A DNA stretch of 64,000 nucleotides, from the NCBI GenBank assembly GCA_003643835.1, contig QMKX01000004.1:20229-84228 (forward strand). Reading direction: 5' to 3'. Below are positions 9,393 through 19,230 of the stretch, one piece after another. The notes under the pieces are model-generated. The model was not told the DNA's origin. It made no database searches and saw only the letters and a list, made by a program, of their open reading frames with translations. Source of the DNA: Campylobacterota bacterium. GTDB lineage: Bacteria; Campylobacterota; Campylobacteria; Campylobacterales; Arcobacteraceae. Every line of letters starts with the position of its first letter. Position 1 is the stretch's first letter. The position numbers and the translations under genes are program-made.

Positions 9393-10247
9393 TTATATAT
9401 TTATCGTCTTATCCAGCACTATCAACAGCAGATATATTATACTTAAATATCCATTTATCGTGAAAAATGCTTTGTCTATCTTCTTAAAATCTTTTGACAC
9501 TATGTAGTGTTCAGCTCCTAGCATAACCGCACTTAACACCACAGCCACATACCCAAACACACCAACACCATACGAAAAACTAAATAGCGCCCAAAAAACT
9601 ACTGCTACACCATGAAAGCACCTTGATATAATTATGCTTGCATCAAAGCCATATTTTGAAGGTATAGAATAAAGTTTAAGCTGTTTATCTATTTTAATAT
9701 CTTGAAGCGAATACAATATATCAAACCCAGCTACCCAAAACATCACAGCAAAACTTAAATATAAAGACCATATAGGAACGCTCTCTTGCACTACTATGGC
9801 ACCAGCTATTGGGGCAAATCCCAATGAAACCCCAAGAACCAAATGAGACAAGCTGCTAAATCTTTTAAAATACGAATAACCAGCCAAGCAAGCAAGCACC
9901 GGAAAACTCAGTTTAAAAGCTAAACTATTTATGAAATATGCTACGAATACAAATACTAAAGCATTTGACCATATAAAAAAGATCAAATATTTTCTACTTA
10001 TTCTACCATCTACACTTGGACGAGATGCTGTTCGTTTGTTTTTTTTATCTATATCTATGTCCACATATCTGTTAAATCCCATGGCAAAATTCCTAGCGCC
10101 AACAGCACACACCGTTCCTAAAAACAAAAATTTCCAACCAAACCACCCTTGAGAGCTTATAATCATAGCAATAAATATGAAAGGCAAAGCAAAAACTGTA
10201 TGCTTGAACATCACCAATTCGCTGAAATTTTTTATTGTTTTAATCAT
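9393..10247 (-). CDS. UbiA-family polyprenyltransferase (probable menaquinone biosynthesis, MqnP-type)
   Basis: An integral membrane prenyltransferase of 284 residues. The first aspartate-rich motif is NRYVDIDIDKKN at residues 59-70, followed by RTASRPS, and the second is DILYSLQDIKIDKQ. These bind the Mg-polyprenyl diphosphate. Campylobacterota make menaquinone by the futalosine route and use a UbiA homologue (MqnP) for the prenylation step, so that role is favoured over ubiquinone synthesis; this is inference from lineage and family. A UbiE-type methyltransferase for the last step lies at 56637-57350. Confidence 0.88.
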   Translation of the reverse strand: MIKTIKNFSELVMFKHTVFALPFIFIAMIISSQGWFGWKFLFLGTVCAVGARNFAMGFNRYVDIDIDKKNKRTASRPSVDGRISRKYLIFFIWSNALVFVFVAYFINSLAFKLSFPVLACLAGYSYFKRFSSLSHLVLGVSLGFAPIAGAIVVQESVPIWSLYLSFAVMFWVAGFDILYSLQDIKIDKQLKLYSIPSKYGFDASIIISRCFHGVAVVFWALFSFSYGVGVFGYVAVVLSAVMLGAEHYIVSKDFKKIDKAFFTINGYLSIIYLLLIVLDKTINI

Positions 10248-10266
10248 ATTTAAACATCAACAAACC

Positions 10267-11412
10267 CTAAAATTGTTCCAGATTTTTTATAGCTATAGTG
10301 TTGTTTTTTTTTATATTCTTATATTTTTTTATATTTTTTGTCTTGTTCGTTATGAATTTTTCTATATTATATAGTTTGACATTTTGAGTATATTTTGAGT
10401 TTTTTATATTTACTGATGTTAGATATGTCTCTATAGTTTCAAATTTCCAATTATTCTTTTTTAGTATTTTTATCAATTTTGTTAATTTTTGTTTGCCTTT
10501 GTATCTATCTTGAAACATAATATCGTGCATCAAAACTACAATTTTATTTTTAGTTGTGGATAGATTATTTTTGTGCATATATTCAATCTTTTGGGCGATT
10601 TGTGATGCTGTTTGCCTATATTTGTTGGTTCTTGCATTTAAACTCCACTCTATATCCCAGCCATACAAATAAAATCCGGCATTCCATATAGCATCGTAAC
10701 TTTTTCTTTCTCGTTTTAATTGTCTTTTACTTATATAAGGATCATTGGTCTTGATAGTAGGAAGTCTATATACATTTCTGCCGGCCAACCTTGTATATGG
10801 AGGACTATTTGGCTTGACATCCTTTTTGAGAAGTATGTGATTTTTATTTATGTCTTTTATTATATTTTTATACCCACTTGTATAAAACCAATTGTATCTG
10901 TCGTGTGCATGCGAATATGTATGATTTGCCAACAACATATATGGACTATTTTTCACTTGATTATAATAACTTTTATATAGTTTGCTACTATTTATATGTG
11001 CGCCCACAACAAACATAGTTACTGGAACTTTTTCTTTATTTATGACATCTATCACTTTTGTAGTGCCTTTCATAGGTCCGTCATCAAATGTCAAATAAAC
11101 AGTTTTTTGTTTTTGTTTTTGTTTTTGTTTTGTTGTTTTTCGTTTTTGTTGTTTTGCCACTTTGATAGCATACGATAATTTTTTTGATAAAGTTTGTATT
11201 CTATTTTTTGACAAACTATATGTTTTTACATGGTCTAATAAAATTTTAGCTTTTTGAAAAGAGTTATTTCTTATAGCTGTGTCTATCTTTTTCAAAACAA
11301 TATTTATTTTATATCTATTGTTATTTATGTCGTCATAATTTACAAATTTTATTTGTGGTATACTATTAAATGGTAACAATAAAAGTATCAGCAAACCAAC
11401 TATTTTATACAT
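10267..11412 (-). CDS. Exported polysaccharide deacetylase family protein
   Basis: A 381-residue protein with an N-terminal hydrophobic segment (IVGLLILLLLPF), a lysine-rich linker and a NodB-type deacetylase domain. The metal-site residues are visible: TFDDGP (Asp110, Asp111) and the H-T-Y-S-H motif (His164, His168); a C-terminal VLMHD adds the conserved histidine. It probably removes acetyl groups from peptidoglycan or another cell-wall glycan. The linker K-Q-K-Q repeat is encoded by a short TTTTTG hexanucleotide array. The lysine/asparagine-rich C-terminal 70 residues have no recognised domain. It ends one base before efp begins upstream and may be part of the rpsA-led transcript. Confidence 0.85.
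   Translation of the reverse strand: MYKIVGLLILLLLPFNSIPQIKFVNYDDINNNRYKINIVLKKIDTAIRNNSFQKAKILLDHVKTYSLSKNRIQTLSKKLSYAIKVAKQQKRKTTKQKQKQKQKTVYLTFDDGPMKGTTKVIDVINKEKVPVTMFVVGAHINSSKLYKSYYNQVKNSPYMLLANHTYSHAHDRYNWFYTSGYKNIIKDINKNHILLKKDVKPNSPPYTRLAGRNVYRLPTIKTNDPYISKRQLKRERKSYDAIWNAGFYLYGWDIEWSLNARTNKYRQTASQIAQKIEYMHKNNLSTTKNKIVVLMHDIMFQDRYKGKQKLTKLIKILKKNNWKFETIETYLTSVNIKNSKYTQNVKLYNIEKFITNKTKNIKKYKNIKKNNTIAIKNLEQF
11102..11135. repeat. TTTTTG hexanucleotide micro-repeat inside deacetylase gene
   Basis: On the plus strand, TTTTTG repeats about four times and then degenerates. It encodes the K-Q-K-Q-K-Q linker just before the deacetylase domain. Because the unit is six bases, length changes would lengthen or shorten the linker without shifting frame. 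Confidence 0.6.
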
Positions 11413-11413
11413 A

Positions 11414-11974
11414 CTATTTAATCTTTTCTATATATTGTGCTGTTTTTGTATCACACTTGATTATATCGCCCTCCAATACATGAAAAGGAACTTGCACAAC
11501 CGCACCACACTCAAGTGTTGCTGGTTTTTTGCCGCCTTGACTATCGCCTTTGAAGTTTGGCGGAGTTTGCTTTACTTTCATACAGACTGTTTGGGGCACC
11601 TCTATAGTGATAGGTTTTGAGTTGAAAAACATAATATCCACACTATCGCCGTCTATTATCCAGTTTATATTATCGCCAACTTGTTCATAACTCAAATTGA
11701 TTTGTTCATAGCTTTTTACATCCATAAATTGTAAGTTTTCACCATCATCGTATAAAAACTGCATAGTTTTTTGTTGTAAATTGGGCGAATTAAATTTATC
11801 GCCTGCGTGAAATGTCTTTTCTATGGTTTTACCATTTAAGAAATTTTTAATTTTGCATCGCACAAACGCAGCACCCTTGCCTGGCTTCACATGTGCATAG
11901 TCTGATATCCTATATGGTATACCATCTATTTCTATTTTGAGTCCTTTTTTAAGCTCCCCCATACTCATTGCCAT
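11414..11974 (-). CDS. efp: Translation elongation factor P
   Basis: Relieves ribosome stalling at polyproline stretches. The 186-residue protein has the three-barrel EF-P layout: N-terminal KOW-like domain with [12 protein letters not shown], where the tip lysine is residue 33 (the position modified in many bacteria), a central OB domain (YLYDDGE-like motif [13 protein letters not shown]) and the C-terminal signature [21 protein letters not shown]. No modification enzyme is encoded in the window. It sits between serA (10-nt gap) and the deacetylase gene. Confidence 0.96.
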   Translation of the reverse strand: MAMSMGELKKGLKIEIDGIPYRISDYAHVKPGKGAAFVRCKIKNFLNGKTIEKTFHAGDKFNSPNLQQKTMQFLYDDGENLQFMDVKSYEQINLSYEQVGDNINWIIDGDSVDIMFFNSKPITIEVPQTVCMKVKQTPPNFKGDSQGGKKPATLECGAVVQVPFHVLEGDIIKCDTKTAQYIEKIK

Positions 11975-11984
11975 ATTTTATCTC

Positions 11985-13571
11985 CTATATGTTTACAAAG
12001 CAAACGGTTTTGGCTTGTTTTAAGCTTGATATCTCTTCTACGGTGCTTTCGTCTATGTTATTGTCTACTAATATAACAGCAAGTGCGCCGTCTTTGTGTC
12101 TGCCTAATCTAAAGTCAGATATATTTATATCTTTGTCACCTAATATCTTACCTACCTCACCAACGACTCCTGGCACATCTGAGTTTCGCACAAATAGCAT
12201 TTTCCCTGCTGGCTCTATATCCATCTCATAATTATTTATATTTATAATTCTATGAACATCCTCGTCAAATACAGTACCAGATATCTTATTTTTTGTATTT
12301 TTTGTCGTGATTTTGACTGTAATTTTATTTTTATATCCTGAGTTGTTAGGCTGTTTTATGGTTTCTAATTCGATGTTTTTCTCTTTGGCTATAAATTTTG
12401 CATTTACATAGTTTAGTTTCTCATTTGACGATGAATTAGTCAACGATCCAACTATAGCAAATGTTATCAAACTATCAAGATATGTTGCTATATCTCCTTG
12501 AGCTTCAAGTCTTATTGATCTTATTTGTGATTTATCAAGTTGTGATATCAAAAAAGCTATCTTTTGTGTTAGCTCCATATATGGTTTGACAAATTTTGGT
12601 ATTTTGGTCTCATCAATTGGCAAATTGAGTGCATGTGGATATGATATGCCTTTAAGTGCTTGCATCGCATTGGTAGCTGCTTGCGTAGCTATATTGTATT
12701 GCGATTCAATTGTATTTGCTCCTAAATGAGCTGTGACTATTATATTGTTCAAATCAAAAAGTTTACTATTTGTAGTTGGTTCTTTATCAAATACATCTAT
12801 ACCTGCTATTGATATTTTGCCACATTTTAAATTATCATAAAGTGCTGTTTCATCATACAATCCACCTCTGGCACAATTTATCAAAACAACACCATCTTTC
12901 ATTTTGTTTATCTCTTTTTGTCCGATCATACCAATAGTTTCATTATTTTTTGGTGTGTGTATCGTGATAATATCACATGCCAAAATATCATCAAAATTAT
13001 TTGTGTAGTTTATATCCATATCTGTAGCTTTTTTAGGGTCAATATATGGGTCAAATGCCACTATATCCATGCCAAATGCTTGTGCCCTTTCACCAACTCT
13101 CGAACCAATATTGCCAAAACCTATTATACCTAATTTTTTACCGTATAGCTCACTCCCATACCAATCTTCTCTTTTCCAAATTTTGTCATTTTTCAATTGG
13201 TTGTGGGCAAATGGCATCTTTCTCATGCATGATAATATATGTGCCATTGTTAGCTCTGTAGCAGCTATAGTATTAGCAGTGGGTATATTCATCACTATTA
13301 TTCCTAATTTACTACAGCCATCTATATCTACATTGTCTACACCCACTCCGGCTCTTACTATTGCTTTCATATTTTTTGCATTTTTTAAAAACTCATCGTC
13401 TATTGTCGTAGAACTTCGAGTGATAGCAACAGTAGCATCTTGTATAGCTACGAGAAGTTCTGTTTTGTTCAAGTCACTTGCATCTACAAAGCTAATTTCA
13501 TTTGAATTTTCAAGTATATTTATACCACTTTGGTGCAAGTGATCGCATACTATTATTTTTTCTTTTTTCAT
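11985..13571 (-). CDS. serA: D-3-phosphoglycerate dehydrogenase
   Basis: First step of serine synthesis: oxidises 3-phosphoglycerate with NAD. The 528-residue form has a substrate domain, the NAD-binding Rossmann motif GFGNIG (residues 151-156), the catalytic block NCARGGLYDE with its arginine, and the distal HLGANT motif. An intervening domain and a C-terminal ACT domain (VPGVVGEVGKILGDKDINI) follow. The ACT domain suggests serine feedback control, known for this long type. It starts only 4 nt after rpsA and is likely read from the same transcript. Confidence 0.96.
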   Translation of the reverse strand: MKKEKIIVCDHLHQSGINILENSNEISFVDASDLNKTELLVAIQDATVAITRSSTTIDDEFLKNAKNMKAIVRAGVGVDNVDIDGCSKLGIIVMNIPTANTIAATELTMAHILSCMRKMPFAHNQLKNDKIWKREDWYGSELYGKKLGIIGFGNIGSRVGERAQAFGMDIVAFDPYIDPKKATDMDINYTNNFDDILACDIITIHTPKNNETIGMIGQKEINKMKDGVVLINCARGGLYDETALYDNLKCGKISIAGIDVFDKEPTTNSKLFDLNNIIVTAHLGANTIESQYNIATQAATNAMQALKGISYPHALNLPIDETKIPKFVKPYMELTQKIAFLISQLDKSQIRSIRLEAQGDIATYLDSLITFAIVGSLTNSSSNEKLNYVNAKFIAKEKNIELETIKQPNNSGYKNKITVKITTKNTKNKISGTVFDEDVHRIININNYEMDIEPAGKMLFVRNSDVPGVVGEVGKILGDKDINISDFRLGRHKDGALAVILVDNNIDESTVEEISSLKQAKTVCFVNI

Positions 13572-13575
13572 AAAT

Positions 13576-15237
13576 TTATTTTTTTAATTTATCTCTTAAA
13601 ACATCGCCAAATTTTGCTGTGTCGTCATCGTTAACTTGATTTAGCAACTCTTTACCTCTTTGGTATTCAAGTTTTTTTATAGATAATTTTATCTTATTTC
13701 TTGTTGTATCTATATTTGTAATCACCGCTTCTACTTCGTCACCTATTTTTGCATCGTCTTTTTCAAATGGACCAAAATCCTCTGTCCTGACTAACCCATC
13801 AATACTTGGTGTCAATAAAACAAACATTCCAAAATCCTTGAAATCTTTTATTGTTCCTGTGACAATTGATCCTACTTTGTTTGTTTTTATAAACTCATCT
13901 AAAGGTGATTCTAAAGTAGCTTTAATACTAAGTGACACTTTTTTATTTTCATAGTCTATATTAAGTATTTTTACATCTACTTCATCGCCTTTTTTGTATT
14001 TTTCTTTTTGTTTTATTTGATCACGCCAACTTATATCTTCGTTGTGTATCAAGCCATCGACACCGGGAAAAATATTTGCAAACAAACCAAAACTGGTGAT
14101 ACTTACAATTTTTCCTTTTACCATCTCTTTTGGCTTAAACTTTTTTGAAAACTCATCAAATGGCCTTGGTTGAAGTGATTTTAAACTCACTCTTAATCTT
14201 TTGCTTTCTACATTTAACTCCATGACCTCAACTTCTATCTCATCGCCTATACTTAATACATCTTGTGGTTTTTGCAAGTGTTTTTCCCAAGATATTTCAG
14301 ATATATGCAGCAACCCTTCTATGTCGTTGCCCAGATCAACAAATGCACCATAACTCTCAAAATTTGAAACCGTCACGGCTATAGTGTCTCCTTTTTCCAA
14401 TTCATTTTCTATCTCAACCCAAGGATCTGGCAAACACTGTTTTATAGACAAAGCTATTTGGTCTTTTTCTTTATTGTATTCGATAACTTTGACCATGACC
14501 TCATCGCCTTCTTTATAATAATCAGAAGCTTTTACAGGTCCTTTGTGGCTAATCTCTTTAAAATAGCATAGCCCATCTACTCCGCCTATATCTATAAATA
14601 AACCAAAACTCACTACTTTTGAGACTATACCATTTATCGGTTCGTCTGAAAGTGAAATTTTTTCTATAATTTCTTTCTTTTTTGCGTTTCTTTCTTCTAC
14701 TATAGCTTTTCTTGATATAATTATTGAATTTTTATTTGTATCGACGCTCAAAACTTTGGCTTTAATTCTTTTACCAACTGCCCCTTCGCTTTTCAAATAA
14801 GCCAGCCCCATAGGCATAAAAAACTCCAATGTATCTTGATCTTCCAAAACAAATCCGGCACCTCTTTTGACTGATATAACTTTTACATCGACAACTAAAT
14901 CTTCTGGTGCTTCACCATGTTTTTCAAAATACTCTTGCACCAACTTTTTTTGTTTGACTTTTTTATGCGACAAAGATGGTCTCTCACCACTACTTGGTGC
15001 TATCATAACATCAATTTTGTCACCCTTTTCAAACAAACACTTTCCATCTTTTGTAATCTCTTTTATGTTGACTACACCTTCAACTTTTTGACCTACATCT
15101 ACCAAAGCTCCATTTTCATTGATAGAGACTATAGTTCCTGTCGCTATCCTCTCTTTGCTATTTTGCTTTTCGCTCTCTTCAAACATTTTTGCAAAATCTT
15201 CATCTTCACCTACTTCTATATCATCAACCAATTTCAT
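13576..15237 (-). CDS. rpsA: 30S ribosomal protein S1
   Basis: Binds mRNA and helps load it onto the 30S subunit. The 553-residue protein contains six S1-type OB repeats, seen as recurring G-x(3)-SFGLFxxx or SYGAFVDLG motifs (for example VVSFGLFIDIGGVDGL and FESYGAFVDLGNDIEGLLH). Length equals that of other six-domain S1 proteins. It appears to be the first gene of a long minus-strand run that continues through serA, efp and possibly on to the efflux genes. The promoter-like TTAGATAAAAT lies 23 nt upstream. Confidence 0.97.
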   Translation of the reverse strand: MKLVDDIEVGEDEDFAKMFEESEKQNSKERIATGTIVSINENGALVDVGQKVEGVVNIKEITKDGKCLFEKGDKIDVMIAPSSGERPSLSHKKVKQKKLVQEYFEKHGEAPEDLVVDVKVISVKRGAGFVLEDQDTLEFFMPMGLAYLKSEGAVGKRIKAKVLSVDTNKNSIIISRKAIVEERNAKKKEIIEKISLSDEPINGIVSKVVSFGLFIDIGGVDGLCYFKEISHKGPVKASDYYKEGDEVMVKVIEYNKEKDQIALSIKQCLPDPWVEIENELEKGDTIAVTVSNFESYGAFVDLGNDIEGLLHISEISWEKHLQKPQDVLSIGDEIEVEVMELNVESKRLRVSLKSLQPRPFDEFSKKFKPKEMVKGKIVSITSFGLFANIFPGVDGLIHNEDISWRDQIKQKEKYKKGDEVDVKILNIDYENKKVSLSIKATLESPLDEFIKTNKVGSIVTGTIKDFKDFGMFVLLTPSIDGLVRTEDFGPFEKDDAKIGDEVEAVITNIDTTRNKIKLSIKKLEYQRGKELLNQVNDDDTAKFGDVLRDKLKK

Positions 15238-15260
15238 CGTAACCCTTTTTAAATTCCTTC

Positions 15261-15266
15261 ATTTTA
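15261..15266 (-). promoter_or_regulatory. -10 element of rpsA promoter
   Basis: Reads TAAAAT within ATTAGATAAAAT on the minus strand, the same core as the rpsO and atpB promoters in this window. It sits close to the rpsA start, implying a short leader. The remaining intergenic stretch up to murC (to 15423) is AT-rich with no gene or hairpin that I can support. Confidence 0.4.
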
Positions 15267-15423
15267 TCTAATTTTGTTTAATCTAATCAAAAAATAGACC
15301 CTTAAACCCAAATATACAAAAAATATCAACAAAAATTTAACAACTCATCGCAAAACACAAAACCAAACACTCTAAGTTATGATTTTCTTGAGTTTTTACA
15401 TTAAACCTTTTTTGTTTGCTTTT

Positions 15424-16725
15424 TTATACTCTTATTTGTCTTGTAATATCACCTGCGCCTACAGCTAATACAGCTGATTTTGTTATAGTTTTTATCAAAT
15501 TTTTATTCTCATCAAAAATATCTATTTTGCCTTGTTTTGCTTTTATATTTTTTGCGAAAGTTAGATTATAAAACTCAAACTCTTTTTTAAAATTTATACT
15601 CAGAACCGGCTCGTTTACAGTCCATACCGGCAGTATTATAAGCTCCTTGCAGCCCTTGAAACAAGTTTTAAATGCTTCTAAATTATCTTTTGTTCGACTA
15701 TATTTATGTGGCTGCCAGATAACAATGATATCTTTTATATTTGCTTTGAGACAATACATCTTAGTAGCTTTTATAGTAGCTTTTATCTCTGTTGGGTGGT
15801 GGGCATAGTCATCAATAACTACAAAATTTTTCTCTTTTTGCACTATGTCGAATCTTTTTTTGATACCTCTATATTTTAATAAGTTTTCTTTTATTTGTTC
15901 TAATCCTATCTCATTTAGTCCTGCGAGTATAGCAAGCGAAGCATCTATAGCTATATGTTTTCCAAATCCCCAAACCTCAAAATCTCCTATGTCTTTTAAT
16001 ACAAACGATGTATATGGTTCGCCATTTTTTAGATTGTATTTTATATCTTTTATATCTTTGCTCGGATACAACTTGATACAATTTTTCATATTTCTCATAT
16101 TTAAGAACTCATCTTCAGCATTGACTACTCTTATGGTTGCTTTACTTAAAAACTGTTTATAAGAATCAAAAAAAATCTCTTTGTTATAATTATAATACTC
16201 CATATGCTCTGGTTCTACATTTGTGACAATTGCACAATATGGATTAGAATACAAAAAACTTCCGTCGCTCTCATCTGCTTCAAAACATATTGTATTGCCT
16301 ATATACCTGAAATTCGAATTAAACTCCTTGCTAACAGCACCTATCAAGGCAGAGCTTTGCAATATCGCTGTTAGCATAGCTGTTGTTGTGCTTTTTCCAT
16401 GAGCTCCGCATACAGAGTAATTTTTTTTATTTTCCAACACTATAGGCAAAGCTTCTTTTCTTGAGATTATTTTTATTGATTGTTTTTTTGCTTCTTGTAT
16501 CTCTTTGTTGTTGTCATTTATTGCTGCTGAGTATATCAATATATCTTGATTGTGTATTGCTGATTTATTGTGTGGTATAGTGATTTTTATATTTTCACTT
16601 TCAAGCTGTTTTGTCAACGATGTTTCATGCATATCACTTCCTGATATATTATGTCCGCTATTATTTAGGAATCTTGCTAATGCAGATAACCCTATACCTC
16701 CAATACCAACAAAATGTATATTCAC
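15424..16725 (-). CDS. murC: UDP-N-acetylmuramate-L-alanine ligase
   Basis: Adds L-alanine to UDP-MurNAc, the first peptide step of peptidoglycan precursor synthesis. The 433-residue sequence opens with HFVGIGGIGLSALARFL (UDP-substrate domain), has the ATP P-loop GAHGKSTTTAML and the central-domain motifs FEADESDGSF and DDYAHHPTEI. The start is GTG at 16723-16725, sharing one base with the TAG stop of clpA (TAGTG), indicating coupled translation. No other mur genes are adjacent. Confidence 0.96.
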   Translation of the reverse strand: MNIHFVGIGGIGLSALARFLNNSGHNISGSDMHETSLTKQLESENIKITIPHNKSAIHNQDILIYSAAINDNNKEIQEAKKQSIKIISRKEALPIVLENKKNYSVCGAHGKSTTTAMLTAILQSSALIGAVSKEFNSNFRYIGNTICFEADESDGSFLYSNPYCAIVTNVEPEHMEYYNYNKEIFFDSYKQFLSKATIRVVNAEDEFLNMRNMKNCIKLYPSKDIKDIKYNLKNGEPYTSFVLKDIGDFEVWGFGKHIAIDASLAILAGLNEIGLEQIKENLLKYRGIKKRFDIVQKEKNFVVIDDYAHHPTEIKATIKATKMYCLKANIKDIIVIWQPHKYSRTKDNLEAFKTCFKGCKELIILPVWTVNEPVLSINFKKEFEFYNLTFAKNIKAKQGKIDIFDENKNLIKTITKSAVLAVGAGDITRQIRV

Positions 16726-18926
16726 TACACTATTTTAAACTCTTTGTTGACAAAATCAACTTTAAGTTTATCTCCATATTTTATATCGCCAAATAATATC
16801 TTGCGACCTATAAGTTCTTTTATATGCTTGTTTATAACTCTTTGAAGCGGTCTAGCGCCCATGTCTTTGTTATATCCCAATTCTATTATTTGTTCTTTTG
16901 CTTTTTTTGTGATAGATATTGTTATGTTTTTCTCTTTTAAATTGTTTTGCATATTGTTGATAAACTTATCTACAATTAACCCTATGTATTGTTTGTTTAT
17001 ATGTGAAAATGGCACAATATCATCTATCCTATTCCTAAACTCAGCAGAAAAAAACTCTTTTAGTGCTCTGTTCTCATTTATGGTTTCATCTTTTTCAAAA
17101 CCCATGACATTTGGCTCTTTTTGGCCTATGTTAGATGTCATGATTAGTATAACATTCTCAAAGTTTATAACTTCGCCATTATTGTCTGTTAGTTTTGCCC
17201 TATCCATAACTTGTAAAAGCAAAGACAATAAATCTTTATGAGCTTTTTCTATCTCGTCTAACAACAAAACAGTATATGGATTTTTCTTTATAGCATTGGT
17301 GAGCAACCCTCCTTTTTCGTATCCTACATATCCCGCAGGCGAACCAATAAGAGAACTAGAAGTGTGTGATTGTTGATACTCACTCATATCAAATCTTGTA
17401 AATTTTATATTTAAATTCAATGCCAATTGTTTAGCCAGCTCTGTTTTGCCTACCCCTGTTGGGCCAGTAAACAAAAAACTTGCTATTGGTTTATTTGCAT
17501 CTTTTAGTCCTGACTTACTGACATAAAGAGCAGCTGCTATTTTATCTATAGCTTCATCTTGGCCGAAAATTTCATTTTGTAGATTTTGTTTTATGTTTAT
17601 CAAGCTTTTCTGTTTTTTTGATGCTGTTTTTTCATATGGTATGTTTGCCATATTGTAAACAACTTGCTTTATGTCTGTGTTTTCTATTTTTGTAGTTTTT
17701 TCAAGTTTGCATTTTGTAGCAGTCTCATCAAGCACATCGATAGCTACATCAGGAAAATGCCTATCATATAAATATCTATTTGACAATTTTATAATAGATT
17801 TTATAGATTTTTCATCAAACTTGACATCATGGTATTTTTCATAATCAGTTTTTATTCCATCTAATATGGCGACACACTCTTCATCATTTGGCTGGTCTAT
17901 ATCTATCTTAGAAAATCTCCTACTTAGTGCTTTGTCGCTGTTGAAAATATTTCTGTATTCATCATATGTAGTAGCGCCAATACACCTCATATCGCCATTG
18001 GTCAGTAGTGGTTTGAGCATATTTGCAATATCTATAGAACTATCACCCACTGCTCCAGCTCCTACTATGTTGTGTATCTCATCTATAAATAATATACTAT
18101 TTTTTTTCTTCAGTAGCTTTTTGAGTAGCTTTTTAAATCGTAATTCAAATTCGCCTCTAAATTTTGTGCCGGCTATCAAACTTGAAGTATCTAGTGAATA
18201 TATTTTAGATTTTTTTATACTATTTGTTATAGTGTTGTTTGCTATTTGTTTAGCTATCTCAAGAACTATAGCTGTCTTACCAACTCCTGGTTCTCCTACA
18301 AGTATGGGATTGTTTTTGATTTTGCGATTTAAAACTAATTGTAGTTTTTTTATCTCTTTTTCTCTACCTATCAATTTATTATTTGCTTGGTTTGCTTTTT
18401 CTACAAGTTCATCACAATATAACTTCAAAACAGACTTTTTTTTCTGTTTTTTCTTTTTTATTTTTGTTTTATCTTTTTTTGTTTCTATTTTGCTTTTTTC
18501 TTCTGTGGGGTTACCTGTTTTGTTGTGTATTACGAAGCTTTCTATGCCTTCGCTTCTTAGTAAATATGTTCCGTGTAGATTGTCATCGTTCATAAGCATA
18601 GCAAGCATATCCTCTATGTCAGCTTGGTTATAATCATTTTTATTTAGATACTCCATAACTTTTTTTGTAAGCTCACTAAATGATGTCGTAGCTACTGGAT
18701 TTCTCTCTTTTGTTGGATGAAATTTAGGAATATCAAACTGCAAATAATCCATATATTGTTTCATAAAATTATCGAAATCTATCCTAAGAAGTATCAAACA
18801 ATTTTTTACGAACTTATCTTGTAGTATAGTATAATACAGATGCTCCACAGTTAGATATTTGTGAAACATCTTCACAGAAAGTTGGTTTGCCTCCATGAAA
18901 GCAGTATATAACTTATCTGTCAGCAT
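16725..18926 (-). CDS. clpA: ATP-dependent Clp protease ATP-binding subunit ClpA
   Basis: AAA+ unfoldase that feeds substrates to ClpP. The 733-residue protein has an N-domain repeat region, a lysine-rich linker, a first AAA module with GEPGVGKTA and LFIDEIHNIVGAG, and a second with GPTGVGKTELAKQL, VLLLDEIEKAH and the GARPLQRVI sensor-2. The absence of a ClpB-type middle domain and the presence of an IGL-like loop region (VIPFSH context absent; VDKFI follows) favour ClpA. It overlaps murC by one base and the small unknown gene upstream by 14 nt. No clpP or recognisable clpS is present in the window. Confidence 0.93.
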   Translation of the reverse strand: MLTDKLYTAFMEANQLSVKMFHKYLTVEHLYYTILQDKFVKNCLILLRIDFDNFMKQYMDYLQFDIPKFHPTKERNPVATTSFSELTKKVMEYLNKNDYNQADIEDMLAMLMNDDNLHGTYLLRSEGIESFVIHNKTGNPTEEKSKIETKKDKTKIKKKKQKKKSVLKLYCDELVEKANQANNKLIGREKEIKKLQLVLNRKIKNNPILVGEPGVGKTAIVLEIAKQIANNTITNSIKKSKIYSLDTSSLIAGTKFRGEFELRFKKLLKKLLKKKNSILFIDEIHNIVGAGAVGDSSIDIANMLKPLLTNGDMRCIGATTYDEYRNIFNSDKALSRRFSKIDIDQPNDEECVAILDGIKTDYEKYHDVKFDEKSIKSIIKLSNRYLYDRHFPDVAIDVLDETATKCKLEKTTKIENTDIKQVVYNMANIPYEKTASKKQKSLINIKQNLQNEIFGQDEAIDKIAAALYVSKSGLKDANKPIASFLFTGPTGVGKTELAKQLALNLNIKFTRFDMSEYQQSHTSSSLIGSPAGYVGYEKGGLLTNAIKKNPYTVLLLDEIEKAHKDLLSLLLQVMDRAKLTDNNGEVINFENVILIMTSNIGQKEPNVMGFEKDETINENRALKEFFSAEFRNRIDDIVPFSHINKQYIGLIVDKFINNMQNNLKEKNITISITKKAKEQIIELGYNKDMGARPLQRVINKHIKELIGRKILFGDIKYGDKLKVDFVNKEFKIV

Positions 18927-19230
18927 TGTTTATCTCATTTGAATCTGCGTCCAATATGTAGTTATCATTTTTTGCATAATACTTTATATCTGACAACTTT
19001 GTTCTTGAAATTTCAAAAGAGTAGTTGCCAAAAGTTATTTTGCCATTTTTTTCAAGCTTTTTTAATGTCTCTTTTGCTTCTTGTTCATCTTGATCGCAAA
19101 AATCTGCCAATATCTTTATATAGTTTTTTTGTTTTATATTTTTGTTGAAGTAGTGTGTAAGATTGTATCTTTTTGGTATTTTGACAAAATCTTTACTTTG
19201 ACTTCTAATAACTTGTGCTATCTCACTCAT
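18913..19230 (-). CDS. Small conserved-looking protein of unknown function upstream of clpA
   Basis: A 105-residue soluble protein that I do not recognise. It contains YNLTHYFNKNIKQKNYIKIL and a charged stretch DQDEQEAKETLKKLEKNGK followed by KITFGNYSFEISR, a pattern that resembles a winged-helix wing (short helix, lysine-rich turn, strand). It is locked into an operon, overlapping the Nudix gene by 4 nt upstream and clpA by 14 nt downstream. The position is where the adaptor clpS sits in many proteobacteria, but the ClpS core motif around N-D-D-x-T is not there. Function unassigned. Confidence 0.75.
   Translation of the reverse strand: MSEIAQVIRSQSKDFVKIPKRYNLTHYFNKNIKQKNYIKILADFCDQDEQEAKETLKKLEKNGKITFGNYSFEISRTKLSDIKYYAKNDNYILDADSNEINNADR

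Noticed and set aside
17866..18633. 255-residue plus-strand open frame opposite clpA
   Set aside because: It lies wholly antisense to ClpA, which has clear AAA motifs; the translated sequence is low-complexity Ser/Phe/Leu with no family features.
18913..19230. Small gene upstream of clpA as clpS
   Set aside because: The ClpS core motif around N-D-D and the following conserved helix are absent.
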